In this document: one piece after another, positions 18,162 to 25,807 of the stretch
Numbering within the stretch: the stretch's first letter is position 1
Layout of the letters: every line of letters begins with the position of its first letter
DNA from: Sulfuritalea sp.
GTDB lineage: Bacteria > Pseudomonadota > Gammaproteobacteria > Burkholderiales > Rhodocyclaceae
Length of the DNA stretch: 64,000 nucleotides
Reading direction: 5' to 3'
NCBI GenBank assembly: GCA_030651305.1
Contig: JAUSCI010000075.1
Location: 1-64,000 of the forward strand
The notes under the pieces: model-generated
Database searches by the model: none
Seen by the model: only the letters and a program-made list of their open reading frames with translations
Told to the model about the DNA's origin: nothing
Program-made: the position numbers and the translations under genes

Positions 18162-19676
18162 GTGGCGACAGTGCACGACACGGAATTCGACCTGCTGATA
18201 GTCGGCGGCGGCATCAACGGCGCCGGCATCGCCCGCGATGCAGCGGGGCGCGGCGTCAAGACGGTGCTGATCGACCAGGGCGATTTCGGCGGTGCCACCT
18301 CATCGGCCAGCACCAAGCTGATCCATGGCGGCTTGCGCTATCTCGAGTACTACGAATTTCGCCTGGTCTGGGAGTCGCTGCACGAACGCGAGGTCATCCT
18401 GCGCCTCGCGCCGCATCTGGTCGCGCCCTTGCGCTTCGTCATGCCGCATGTGAAATCCCTGCGGCCGGCCTGGATGATACGCGTCGGACTCTGGCTCTAC
18501 GACACCATGGGCGGCAGACGCATCCTGCCCGGTTCGGAGGGTGTGCGACTGAAAGGCAAGGGCTTCGGCGCCGGGCTCAAGCCTGAACTCGCCAGGGGCT
18601 TCAGCTATTTCGATGCCCGCGTGGACGATGCTCGTCTGGTCATCGCCAATCTGAAGTCGGCCGAGCAGCACGGCGCCCGTCTGCTGCCGCGCATGCGTCT
18701 CGTCTCCGCCATGCGTGAGCATGGCCACTGGCGCGCCATGCTGGAAGATATGCTCACCGGGGAGCCGTCCGAAATCACCGCGCGGGTCCTGCTCAACGCC
18801 GCCGGACCCTGGGTCAGGGACGTGATCGACCACAGCGAAACCGAAGTTGCCGCCAGCGCGCGCCTGGTCAAGGGCAGCCATATCGTTGTGCCGCGGGTGC
18901 ATCAGGGCGAGCACGCCTACATCCTGCAAAACATCGACAGGCGAGTGATCTTCATCATCCCTTTTCACGAAAACTGGTCGCTGATCGGCACCACCGACAC
19001 CATCGTCGAAACCATGGCCGCGGCCGGAACGATCAGCGAGGAAGAAACACGCTACCTGCTGGACGCCGTCAACCGCTACCTGGCGAAGCCTCTCGCCGAG
19101 AGCGACGTAGTGTGGACCTACTCCGGCGTTCGGGCGCTGTACGACGACGGCAAAGGCGACCCGGCGGCGATAACCCGCGACTACACGCTGGTGGTCGATG
19201 ACCGCGATGGCGTGGCCCAGCTCGCGCTGTTTGGCGGCAAGCTCACCACCTACCGCAAGCTGGCCGAGACGGTGCTCGACAAGCTGTCGCCGTGGCTGGC
19301 CTACCGGCGCGCGCCGTGGACGGACGGCGAAGCCTTGCCCGGCGGCGATTTCGATCCGGCTCGGCTCGACGAGGAAGTGGCATGCCTGTGCACCGGCTAT
19401 CCGCAACTGCCGCGCGAACTGCTCAAGGACCTGTTCCACCGTCACGGTCTGGCTGTTGCGGCGGTGCTTGGCGATGCGCCGACCCTTGACGATCTGGGCC
19501 GGGATTTTGGCGGCGGCCTGTATCAGCGCGAAGCCGAATACTTCATCGAACAAGAATGGGCGATGGCGGCCGACGACATTCTCTGGCGACGCAGCAAGAC
19601 CGGTTTGCGCATGTCGGCGGCACAACGCGAAGACTTCGCGATCTGGTTTGCCGATTCCCGGGCGAGGCAGCCATGA
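18162..19676 (+). CDS. glpD: Aerobic glycerol-3-phosphate dehydrogenase
   Basis: A 504-residue FAD enzyme that oxidises sn-glycerol-3-phosphate to dihydroxyacetone phosphate and passes electrons to quinone at the inner membrane. The FAD motif is LLIVGGGINGAGIARDAAGRG at residues 11-31, followed by STKLIHGGLRYLEYYEF and the C-terminal GGKLTTYRKLAE. The start is a GTG at 18162 (VATVHDTEFD). It partners logically with the ugp importer 12 kb away, beyond the cassette array. The stop overlaps the start of the HAD phosphatase gene. Confidence 0.95.
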   Translation: MATVHDTEFDLLIVGGGINGAGIARDAAGRGVKTVLIDQGDFGGATSSASTKLIHGGLRYLEYYEFRLVWESLHEREVILRLAPHLVAPLRFVMPHVKSLRPAWMIRVGLWLYDTMGGRRILPGSEGVRLKGKGFGAGLKPELARGFSYFDARVDDARLVIANLKSAEQHGARLLPRMRLVSAMREHGHWRAMLEDMLTGEPSEITARVLLNAAGPWVRDVIDHSETEVAASARLVKGSHIVVPRVHQGEHAYILQNIDRRVIFIIPFHENWSLIGTTDTIVETMAAAGTISEEETRYLLDAVNRYLAKPLAESDVVWTYSGVRALYDDGKGDPAAITRDYTLVVDDRDGVAQLALFGGKLTTYRKLAETVLDKLSPWLAYRRAPWTDGEALPGGDFDPARLDEEVACLCTGYPQLPRELLKDLFHRHGLAVAAVLGDAPTLDDLGRDFGGGLYQREAEYFIEQEWAMAADDILWRRSKTGLRMSAAQREDFAIWFADSRARQP

Positions 19677-20488
19677 ACACCGGGCACGGCATGCGGCCGC
19701 TGGCCGAATTCCCCTTGCCGGCGCGGTCGCGGATCGTTGGCGTGCTGGCCGACATCGACGACACCATCACCACGTCAGGTCGCCTCACCGCAGCCGCCTA
19801 TGCCGCGCTGGAGCGCCTCCATGCCGCCGGCATCATGGTGATTCCGGTCACCGGGCGGCCGGCCGGGTGGTGCGACCACATCGCCCGCATGTGGCCGGTC
19901 GCTGCCGTGGTGGGCGAAAACGGCGCCTTCTGGATGCGCTACGAGGCTGGCGCACGACGCCTGAAGACGGTGTTTGCCGGGCCGCCGGCGCCTGATCGGC
20001 AGCAGCGGATCGATGCGCTTGCCGCCGAAATTCTGGCAGCCGTGCCCGGCTGTGCGCTGGCTTCGGACCAGTTCTGCCGCGTCGCCGACCTGGCCATCGA
20101 TTTTTGCGAGGATGTGGCGCCCTTGCCGACGACGGCGGTGGACGCCATCGTGCGGCACATGGAAGCGGCCGGCATGCGCGCCAAAATCAGTTCCATCCAC
20201 GTCAACGGCTGGTTCGGCGACTACGACAAGCTGAGCACGACGCGACGCATGCTGGCCGATGAATTCGGCATTGCGCTGGCGAACGAGGCGGAACGGCAGC
20301 GCTGGGTGTTTGTCGGCGACTCGCCCAATGACGCGCCGATGTTCGGTTTTTTTCCCAACTCGGTGGGTGTCGCCAATGTGCATGATTTCGCCGATCGGCT
20401 GGAGGCAAAGCCCACCTGGGTCACCCGCGCCCGCGCCGGCGCGGGTTTCGTCGAACTCAGCGAAGCCTTGCTGACCTCAGGGCGATAG
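19673..20488 (+). CDS. HAD-IIB family phosphatase
   Basis: 271 residues from the ATG at 19673, overlapping glpD by 4 bases. Motif I is GVLADIDDTITTSG (DxDxT) near residue 23; motif II is IPVTGRPAGW. Motif IV, VFVGDSPNDAPMFGFF, carries the late aspartates. The cap domain is of the Cof/sucrose-phosphatase type. Coupling to glpD suggests action on a sugar- or glycerol-phosphate, but that is inference. A copy of the dispersed 24-bp repeat follows its stop codon. Confidence 0.85.
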   Translation: MNTGHGMRPLAEFPLPARSRIVGVLADIDDTITTSGRLTAAAYAALERLHAAGIMVIPVTGRPAGWCDHIARMWPVAAVVGENGAFWMRYEAGARRLKTVFAGPPAPDRQQRIDALAAEILAAVPGCALASDQFCRVADLAIDFCEDVAPLPTTAVDAIVRHMEAAGMRAKISSIHVNGWFGDYDKLSTTRRMLADEFGIALANEAERQRWVFVGDSPNDAPMFGFFPNSVGVANVHDFADRLEAKPTWVTRARAGAGFVELSEALLTSGR

Positions 20489-20509
20489 CGCCACGGCGCG
20501 CGGCGCGAA

Positions 20510-20532
20510 AAGTCGGCGCTGGTGGTACGGCG
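20510..20532. repeat. Dispersed 24-bp repeat, copy between HAD and DUF2867 genes
   Basis: AAGTCGGCGCTGGTGGTACGGCG is a good match to the reverse complement of the dispersed element found at least twelve times in this window. It lies in the short space between two convergent genes, beside a GC-rich palindromic run (GGCGCGCGGCGCG). Confidence 0.6.
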
Positions 20533-20546
20533 AAATAGCGTGAGTA

Positions 20547-21092
20547 CTACCCATTTGCCGCCTTCGGCCAGCCCCGGCGCGCGGCGCGGCGCAAGCTGGA
20601 GCGGACCACGGCGCGATGGAATGGCGCGATGAGGAAAATGTACGTACGCCCCAGGCGGTTGTGACAGTGAACGACAGTCGACAACGTCAGGCGATGTGGC
20701 GCAGGCGTCGAGCCTGATGTCGTGCAGAGTACCGACAACCGAAAGTCGAGGTGACTGTCGTCCTCGCCGAGCACGATTTCGTTCTCGGTCGCGCTGTAGA
20801 TCCGAAAGAACCCGATGCGCCTCACCTTGCTTGCCGCATCTGCCTTCGCCAATCGATCGGAGGTCTTCAGGCCAAACCCGGCGACTAGCAGATCGCGGAC
20901 CTTCATCAGCCGGGAAACCCAGGGCGCCGGACCCGAAAAGATGAAGCTGGCCAATTGCTCCGGATTCGTCGTCGATCCGACGGGAATCGGAATCGAGTAA
21001 GCGTCCGCGAGGTCGGTACGCTCGTACGCGCGAAAGACTCCGGACTCGGCGGGCACGGCGACGCAGGTGACGGCAAGAAAGTCCGTTGGCAT
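20547..21092 (-). CDS. DUF2867-like protein
   Basis: 181 residues from the ATG at 21092 (MPTDFLAVTCVAVP). The middle segment (FSGPAPWVSRLMKVRDLLV), the GEDDSHLDFRLSVL strands and the C-terminal FLIAPFHRAVVRSSLRRAA fit the DUF2867 family, whose function is unknown. The track's 306-residue version extends backwards through the DUF4260 gene in another frame and is rejected. It lies 49 bases downstream of the DUF4260 gene on the same strand, so they are probably co-transcribed. The pair sits just outside the last attC-like site. Confidence 0.8.
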   Translation of the reverse strand: MPTDFLAVTCVAVPAESGVFRAYERTDLADAYSIPIPVGSTTNPEQLASFIFSGPAPWVSRLMKVRDLLVAGFGLKTSDRLAKADAASKVRRIGFFRIYSATENEIVLGEDDSHLDFRLSVLCTTSGSTPAPHRLTLSTVVHCHNRLGRTYIFLIAPFHRAVVRSSLRRAARRGWPKAANG

Positions 21093-21141
21093 GGTCAGAT
21101 TCTCGACGCGCCGAACGAATGAAACGGCGGCATGGCACCTC

Positions 21142-21543
21142 TCACGCGGTGGTGGGTGCAACGACCGGAGTGCGGCCGATGCGACCCAGGTGAGTAAAAC
21201 TGAAGCCGTCCGAATATTTGAGTCCGTAGCCAAGAGCGCGGTCGAAGCCAATGTGCGCGCACCAGATGAGGCCGACACAGAGAACGGTGGACTCGGGAAG
21301 AAGTATGCCGATAGCGAGGCAGCCGATAGCCCCGATGTATGAGTGCGCCAAATTGTAGCTGACAGCGCCGACCTTTGGCCCCGCCAGATAGCCGAGAAAC
21401 GAAAGGTCCGGCGTGAGGAAAAATAGTGCGAATGTCCCCCATCCAAGACCGAACTTTGAATAGGCAATCGATGCGGCGATCAAGGCGCACAGCCCTTCGA
21501 GCCGAAGCACTATGCGGACTGCCCCTACTGTGGCGCCGGACAT
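21142..21543 (-). CDS. DUF4260-like small membrane protein
   Basis: 133 residues with four hydrophobic segments (GLCALIAASIAYSKFGLGWG, FALFFLTPDLSFLGYLAG, IGAIGCLAIGILL, VLCVGLIWCAHIGFDRALGYG). The LFFLTPDLSFLGYLAGPKVGA stretch with NLAHSYIGA is characteristic of DUF4260, an integral membrane family of unknown function. The start has GGAGACC just upstream. It forms a pair with the DUF2867 gene and might be a decayed terminal cassette, but no attC flanks its 3' side. Confidence 0.8.
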   Translation of the reverse strand: MSGATVGAVRIVLRLEGLCALIAASIAYSKFGLGWGTFALFFLTPDLSFLGYLAGPKVGAVSYNLAHSYIGAIGCLAIGILLPESTVLCVGLIWCAHIGFDRALGYGLKYSDGFSFTHLGRIGRTPVVAPTTA

Positions 21544-21671
21544 GTGGTCTCCTTATGTGCAATGTGGAAAGTGAGGCGCTTCAGCCAAGAGGTTCCTTGT
21601 GCGGCAGGGAACAGCGAGTTGCTCACGAATGGACCGGAGAAGCTGGGAGCTTCACACCGAGAGCATGAAGC

Positions 21672-21736
21672 AGCTTGAGCATCGTGTCGTAGCGCGGCTT
21701 CATCGCACAGCGTCCGTGTTGATGGATGGCTTGGGC
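21672..21736 (-). repeat. Decayed attC site at the distal end of the array
   Basis: AGCGCGGCTTCATCGCACAG plus CGTCCGTGTTGATGGATGGC match the 3' half of the 27.6-kb attC almost exactly, but the left arm is unrecognisable and the R'' core reads GCTTGGGC. The last codons of the SRPBCC gene run into it. It is probably inactive. Confidence 0.7.
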
Positions 21737-22239
21737 ATCTGTTGGCTTCGTGCTCGTCCACCCGACATAAGCCAGCGAAGAAACTTCACCCAGGGCGACC
21801 ACGGACGAACTACAGGAACAGCACCGACGGCTGCCTGGGCAAGCGCCAGTGCGTCTTCCAGCAGTGCGTCGTGAAGCGGACGGATAATCAGCGGCCAGGA
21901 TAGCAGCGCTGGTCCCTCGGCGCGCATCCCGATAGTGTGACGGAGAACCGACCTGTTCTCTCCCTTCGGCAGAACTTCAAGCCAGTGAGAACCATTGAAG
22001 CCGCGCGGGCCGAGAAAGCGGAACTTCACCATCTGACCGGGGCGGAATTCTTCGACAACGTAGGGGATAGGACCATGCCCGCCAACGGCTCCGACACTCA
22101 GCGGCCGGTCGAAGCGCATGGCTGGCCAGAACGCCTTGGGCCAAAGAGCATCATTGTCGGAAGCGAGCGAATCAATTAGCGCTCCGACTTCAGCGGCGTC
22201 AGCAGGAAGCTCGCGCTCGTGGATGTTTAGTACGTTCAC
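21700..22239 (-). CDS. SRPBCC-fold protein, cassette-borne
   Basis: 179 residues from a GTG at 22239 that overlaps the cupin stop (GTGA). The fold is suggested by the N-terminal VLNIHERELPADAAEVGALI, the central PIPYVVEEFRPGQMVKFRFLGPRGF and the long C-terminal helix (LIIRPLHDALLEDALALAQ), like polyketide cyclase or START-type proteins. It probably binds a small hydrophobic ligand. The last residues (QQMPKPSINTDAVR) are encoded by the decayed attC, so the original C-terminus has been replaced or extended. Confidence 0.78.
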   Translation of the reverse strand: MNVLNIHERELPADAAEVGALIDSLASDNDALWPKAFWPAMRFDRPLSVGAVGGHGPIPYVVEEFRPGQMVKFRFLGPRGFNGSHWLEVLPKGENRSVLRHTIGMRAEGPALLSWPLIIRPLHDALLEDALALAQAAVGAVPVVRPWSPWVKFLRWLMSGGRARSQQMPKPSINTDAVR

Positions 22240-22754
22240 TCGCCTTCCCAGTAGTTGAGTGATTCACTCGCTCGGCCTACAAACATGAACCGTTGCGGCT
22301 TGCCATCGGCACCCGCAGGAAGCTCAGCGAGCACGCCAAACTTTCCAGAGTCTGGATACTCGGCCAGTTCGGGCGAGAGCTTTGTGCTCACCGCCAGATA
22401 GCGCAACTCGTCGGTGCCGGTGTTGACGATTTGGTGCGCTGTTTCGCTTCCGCCGGGCGGCAAAGCAACCACGTCTCCTCCGCGAAGTGGATAGGTGGCG
22501 TCACCGATGCGAATCTTCCCTGTGCCGTTCAGGACGAAGACCATCTCTTCGTTTACGCGATGGTTGTGAAATGGGAACGCTGTCTTGCCGGGAGGCACCG
22601 CAGTAATGTTGTAGCCGAGCTTCTGTGCCCCGATACGAGGGCCGATGAATCCCGTCTTTGCGTCAAATCGATCAGCGGCGGCCCCGATCGGAGCCATTGC
22701 GGGAGGCCGTGGCTCAAGGATCACTTCATCGATGTTGATGATCGGCTTAGGCAT
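22236..22754 (-). CDS. Cupin-domain protein, cassette-borne
   Basis: 172 residues with GGAGACATCC ahead of the ATG. The cupin barrel motifs are FPFHNHRVNEEMVFVLNGTG (His/His/Glu metal ligands) and PGGSETAHQIVNTGTDELRY. It probably binds a divalent metal. Its role is unknown; possible activities range from sugar isomerisation to dioxygenation. It is translationally coupled to the SRPBCC gene downstream and follows the TumA-like regulator by 73 bases with no attC between, so the three genes occupy one cassette or a fused one. Confidence 0.85.
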   Translation of the reverse strand: MPKPIINIDEVILEPRPPAMAPIGAAADRFDAKTGFIGPRIGAQKLGYNITAVPPGKTAFPFHNHRVNEEMVFVLNGTGKIRIGDATYPLRGGDVVALPPGGSETAHQIVNTGTDELRYLAVSTKLSPELAEYPDSGKFGVLAELPAGADGKPQRFMFVGRASESLNYWEGE

Positions 22755-22827
22755 GGATGTCTCCGGGTAACTGAAATTGTGGACAAACGCTCATGCGAAG
22801 CGGCTCGGCCCCTGAAACGCAGCCACG

Positions 22828-23175
22828 CTATGCAGCCTGCAACAGAAACTCAACTTTCACAGCCTCATACGGGAAAACAATCTGGCCGTCCTCTGTCTTG
22901 CTAAGCACACCGGCGTTGAGCAGCGCAGTAACGTCGCCGTGCACGGCCTTTACGTCGCGTTCAGCGCGGCGTGCGGCTTCGCGAATGGATACGGGCCCCG
23001 CCCCGCAAAGTACCTTGAGAAGTTCCCATCGCTTTTCGGTTAGCACCCTCCACAGCAACTCGGGAGTGGCAAAGCTGATACGCGCAGTCTTCTGAGCCTT
23101 TCCTGTCTTCCAGGCGCGCGCAAACTCAGCCATGGAATCGGCAGGGGTACGCACATCAAGAGTTACTGTTTTCAT
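22828..23175 (-). CDS. TumA-type HTH regulator/antitoxin
   Basis: 115 residues from the ATG at 23175, preceded by GCGAGGTGG. A winged helix-turn-helix region (LWRVLTEKRWELLKVLCGAG, then VSIREAARRAERDVKAVHGD) with a C-terminal strand VFPYEAVKVEF matches the DNA-binding family paired with TumE-type RNases. It would repress its own promoter and neutralise the toxin. Here the upstream toxin gene is truncated, so it is an orphan antitoxin, although the frames still overlap as in an intact pair. Confidence 0.82.
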   Translation of the reverse strand: MKTVTLDVRTPADSMAEFARAWKTGKAQKTARISFATPELLWRVLTEKRWELLKVLCGAGPVSIREAARRAERDVKAVHGDVTALLNAGVLSKTEDGQIVFPYEAVKVEFLLQAA

Positions 23176-23332
23176 GGTTCCACCTCGCAATATCCTTCTG
23201 GAAGTCGGTGATCAATTGCTCCGGCGTAGCAAAAGCATAGACACTTTCCCTCTTGCCGAAATGCCGGTGATCGCCCTTCCCAACTTCGTTGTCGTAGCGC
23301 AGAACGCATTTTCCACGCACGACTGTTGTCAA
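23156..23332 (-). pseudogene. Truncated TumE-type toxin gene
   Basis: This frame is not in the ORF track. Read on the minus strand from 23332 it gives GKCVLRYDNEVGKGDHRHFG, then YAFATPEQLITDFQKDIARW and a stop at 23156-23158. These are the C-terminal hallmarks of TumE (DUF6516-like) toxins. A TGA stop lies immediately upstream and the attC at 23364-23433 begins only 32 bases beyond, so the N-terminal half is missing. The residual frame overlaps the antitoxin start by 20 bases, the normal arrangement. Confidence 0.75.
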
Positions 23333-23363
23333 TCAGTCCAACGCTTACGTATGCTGACAAGGG

Positions 23364-23433
23364 GCCGAACGTCCGACATAACCGGCGCTGCGCGGCTTCA
23401 TCGCGCAGCGTCCCCGCAACGAGTGGTTAGGCC
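23364..23433 (-). repeat. attC site (short class)
   Basis: The arms are GCCGAACGT on the left and GGTTAGGCC on the right around the core palindrome GGCGCTGCGCGGCTTCATCG. The stop codon of the NTF2-like gene (TAA) forms part of the right core site CCTAAC. Confidence 0.85.
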
Positions 23434-23825
23434 GGGTATGGAGAAAACTGGTCAGCAACGGCCCACCACCTTTCACTTTCCTTGACGAAGAAGAGCATGT
23501 CTCTACCGCCCATGTTGATTGTTTGACCACCCATTTCAAAAGACATGTCGAAGTAATACGCAACGACAGCCGAATTGCCGTAGACCTGGATGGTCGGGTC
23601 GATTTCCTCCCAGCGATGGATGCGAGCGGCGCTGCAAAAGTCCTTCCATCCGGCAATGCAGGCAGCGCCGCCTTCTAGACGGTTGCGATCCGTGGCAGTG
23701 ATAGCAACCATATTATGGTGAAAGAACTTGGAAAGGTCGTCGGGGTCTCCCTTCGTCCAAGCGTCATTCATTGCTCGGAGGGTAGACCAGATTTCTTGTT
23801 TGACTGGATCGGCAAAAGAGACCAT
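23427..23825 (-). CDS. NTF2-like (SnoaL/YybH type) protein, cassette-borne
   Basis: 132 residues. The N-terminal helix IWSTLRAMNDAWTKGDPDDL, the FFHHNMVAITATDRNRLEGG segment and the C-terminal sheet (VYGNSAVVAYYFDMSF; MLFFVKESERWWAVADQFSP) match the cone-shaped NTF2-like fold used by ketosteroid isomerase-like enzymes and small binding proteins. No catalytic identity is assigned. It has a GGAGG ribosome-binding site ahead of the ATG. Its 5' junction core (GTTGGAC) does not match its own R'' (GGCCTAAC), unlike most cassettes here. Confidence 0.82.
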   Translation of the reverse strand: MVSFADPVKQEIWSTLRAMNDAWTKGDPDDLSKFFHHNMVAITATDRNRLEGGAACIAGWKDFCSAARIHRWEEIDPTIQVYGNSAVVAYYFDMSFEMGGQTINMGGRDMLFFVKESERWWAVADQFSPYPA

Positions 23826-23862
23826 GGGTACCTCCTTGGAAAGTGTGTGGGAACGGCCTGAC

Positions 23863-23928
23863 GTCCAACGTCAGGGGCATTGCGCGACGCTTTATCGCGC
23901 AGCGTCCCCTGGACCACAGGGTTATGCC
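23863..23928 (-). repeat. attC site (short class, divergent core)
   Basis: The site reads GTCCAACGTCAGGGGCAT, then GCGCGACGCTTTATCGCGCA and ends CAGGGTTATGCC. The core palindrome is altered and the R'' site (GCATAAC) is non-canonical, but that arm matches the 5' junction of its own cassette at 24296. Confidence 0.82.
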
Positions 23929-23934
23929 ACGACG

Positions 23935-24273
23935 TCACTTGGCCCCCAATTTTGACAATGACAGCACGATTCCCTCAACAGATAGAAAGACATCTTCGCC
24001 AACTTCCTCGCGGCTGAGTATCCCGTCATGCAAGGCACTTGCCACGCCAAAAGCGGAATCCATACCAACAAACTGCGAATAGAGCTTTCGGGATATTCCG
24101 TTGTGGAATTCGTGAATTTTCTCATTCAGTTCGAAGATGTCAATTTCCTTGTCCTCCCACCGCACGAACTGGTCCTGTAGCGCACGAGTGGCGATAGACA
24201 ATTCTCTTTCATATGCAACTCCGGCGAATTGCCGAAGCGCCTTCACCAGTTTTCTCGACATCTTCCGTGACAC
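23935..24273 (-). CDS. Cassette-borne small protein of unknown function
   Basis: 112 residues, probably from the GTG at 24273, which has TGAGGTG seven bases upstream; the ATG at 24261 is the alternative. It is predicted all helical (KLVKALRQFAGVAYERELSI, ELNEKIHEFHNGISRKLYSQ) with an acidic C-terminal half. There is no signal peptide or recognised domain. The bases at both cassette ends match (GGCATAAC), so it is a complete, well-formed cassette. Confidence 0.75.
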   Translation of the reverse strand: MSRKMSRKLVKALRQFAGVAYERELSIATRALQDQFVRWEDKEIDIFELNEKIHEFHNGISRKLYSQFVGMDSAFGVASALHDGILSREEVGEDVFLSVEGIVLSLSKLGAK

Positions 24274-24295
24274 GAAAGCACCTCAGGCAGTTGGG

Positions 24296-24391
24296 GCATA
24301 ACGTTCAAGGTCAGGGGCGCTGCGCGGCTTTATCGCGCAGCGTCCAGCGTCCAGCGACCGAAGGGAACGGGGTCGGCCGCCGGGTTGGGCC
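24296..24391 (-). repeat. attC site (long class)
   Basis: Left arm GGCATAACGTTCAAGG, central GCTGCGCGGCTTTATCGCGC, then a longer right arm with CAGCGACCGAAGGGAACGGG and end GGGTTGGGCC. A duplicated CAGCGTC makes it the longest site in the array, 96 bases. Confidence 0.88.
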
Positions 24392-24426
24392 TCAAGGCCA
24401 GACACCAACCGGTTGTCAATCGCTTT

Positions 24427-24774
24427 CTAGCCGAAGAAGCAGCCATACTCATCTTTCTTGATGACGGACAGAAACTGGTCGAGTGTCTTTGCCTCGGGAT
24501 GCGGTTCGTAGCGGTGCCATTTTCCATCTGCACGATGCCAATAGACCTTCCATATGCCTTGGTTCTTTGTGAAGGTGGCCTTGGCCACCGGCTGCTCGGT
24601 TTTCTCCTTCGGATTTCTCCAAGACGGCCGAACTTCAAATAGCTCAACGCTTTGGTTTGTTAAACGGAAAACAAAATCGAGTTGATCTCGGATATGAGCG
24701 GGCGGGCGGATCTTCTCGATGAAGTCGTTCATCGTCTTTTCGATCCGCGCTACTTCGAGAGTTGACATCATCAT
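24427..24774 (-). CDS. DUF3024-like protein, cassette-borne
   Basis: 115 residues from the ATG at 24774 (MMMSTLEVARIEKTMNDFIE). IRPPAHIRDQLDFVFRLTNQ, SVELFEVRPSWRNP and KATFTKNQGIWKVYWHRADG with the final EYGCFFG fit DUF3024, a small family of unknown function common in gene cassettes. The track start at 24789 is a TTG inside the attC core and is rejected. Both ends carry GAGGCCCAAC-type cores, so the cassette is complete. Confidence 0.85.
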   Translation of the reverse strand: MMMSTLEVARIEKTMNDFIEKIRPPAHIRDQLDFVFRLTNQSVELFEVRPSWRNPKEKTEQPVAKATFTKNQGIWKVYWHRADGKWHRYEPHPEAKTLDQFLSVIKKDEYGCFFG

Positions 24775-24783
24775 TGGTAAGAG

Positions 24784-24853
24784 GCCCAACGTTTGAAATC
24801 ACCAGCGCTGCGCGGCTTCATCGCGCAGCGTCCGGTGGATTGATGGGTTGGGG
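24784..24853 (-). repeat. attC site (short class)
   Basis: GCCCAACGTTTGAAATCACC, central GCTGCGCGGCTTCATCGCGC, right arm GGTGGATTGATGGGTTGGGG. The R'' arm with flank (GTTGGGGCTC) matches the 5' end of its own cassette at 25639. Confidence 0.9.
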
Positions 24854-24903
24854 CTCAACCGAACATCGCGAGAATCCGTGGCGAACGGTTACTTGCAATT
24901 GGA

Positions 24904-25560
24904 TCATCTTGCCAAGATCGCGAAGAATACGATCGGGGTCAGCGGAATATATAGAACGCTCATTACCCCGTCAGACATCTTCTTTACAGGACTACTGTTG
25001 TACTCGGCAAGCTCTTGTGTTGTAGGCCACTCTGTTAGGGTAACTTGATAAGTCCGGTTCAGCTTCTGCGATTCCGCGGGTTCGATACCGGACTGGTTAG
25101 CGTAGCGGTGACCGCGAATGGATATGCCCTCGGACCGCACTACAATCGCGGCTTGGTTGATGGTGTGTCTTGTGTGGGGAGCCAGTACGCGCAAAACCTC
25201 TCTATTCGACTCGTTGAAAGCACCGTCTGGTGTAGATACAGAAAGCATAATCTCTCCCGTTACGGTCCTATCAGGAAGCACTCTAAACCAATAGAAAGTT
25301 GCTTCCAACTTGGGTCGAAGTTGTGAATCCAGGATCTCGATGAGGCGAACTGGCATATCGAAGACGTAATGATGTTCCTTGCCGAAGAAAACTATCTTCT
25401 TCTTATCGGCGGATAGCATGATCGCGGACATGTTTTCGTTATAGGTCCGGTTGGGTGGCGGCGACGTTGCGCAACCAGATGCAATCAGTGAAATGGCAAC
25501 GCTTCCTATAGCCAATCCGAACAATTGCCGCCGAAGTGCGTTCGGAATTAAATAGTCCAT
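24904..25560 (-). CDS. Cassette-borne lipoprotein of unknown function
   Basis: 218 residues with GGAGAGAAA ahead of the ATG. The lipoprotein signal is long (LAIGSVAISLIASGCATSPP), with the lipobox ending at Cys30. The mature part is mostly beta (FFGKEHHYVFDMPVRLIEIL; FYWFRVLPDRTVTGEIMLSV) and ends in a hydrophobic segment VLYIPLTPIVFFAILAR. It is probably an outer- or inner-membrane anchored periplasmic protein. No family is recognised. Confidence 0.8.
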   Translation of the reverse strand: MDYLIPNALRRQLFGLAIGSVAISLIASGCATSPPPNRTYNENMSAIMLSADKKKIVFFGKEHHYVFDMPVRLIEILDSQLRPKLEATFYWFRVLPDRTVTGEIMLSVSTPDGAFNESNREVLRVLAPHTRHTINQAAIVVRSEGISIRGHRYANQSGIEPAESQKLNRTYQVTLTEWPTTQELAEYNSSPVKKMSDGVMSVLYIPLTPIVFFAILAR

Positions 25561-25638
25561 TTTCTCTCCAATCTCAAACTAAGAGCTCGCTAACCGGATA
25601 GTGAGCGTAGCAATCTAGAGCACGGAACCTACTTAGAG

Positions 25639-25726
25639 CCCCAACGTTCAAGGTAACCGGCGCTGCGCGGCTTCATCGCGCAGCGTCCAGCGACCGAAGG
25701 GAGCGAGGTTGACCGCAGGGTTGGGC
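25639..25726 (-). repeat. attC site (long class)
   Basis: CCCCAACGTTCAAGGTAACC, central GCTGCGCGGCTTCATCGCGC, long right arm CAGCGACCGAAGGGAGCGAG, ending GCAGGGTTGGGC. R'' matches the 5' junction of its own cassette at 26365. Confidence 0.9.
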
Positions 25727-25767
25727 CTCTGACGGAACCGACGCCGCAAGCTACAACGCACGGAGAA

Positions 25768-25790
25768 GAGTCGGCGCTGGCGACACGGCG
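25768..25790. repeat. Dispersed 24-bp repeat inside a cassette
   Basis: GAGTCGGCGCTGGCGACACG fits the reverse complement of the dispersed element. It lies in the 3' untranslated part of the cassette, between the gene stop (25808) and its attC. Confidence 0.65.
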
Positions 25791-25807
25791 ACCGGGACGC
25801 CGAGCGG

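Noticed and set aside
23172-23360. A 62-residue ORF upstream of the TumA-like gene
   Set aside because: It is the wrong frame; the neighbouring frame has recognisable TumE sequence.
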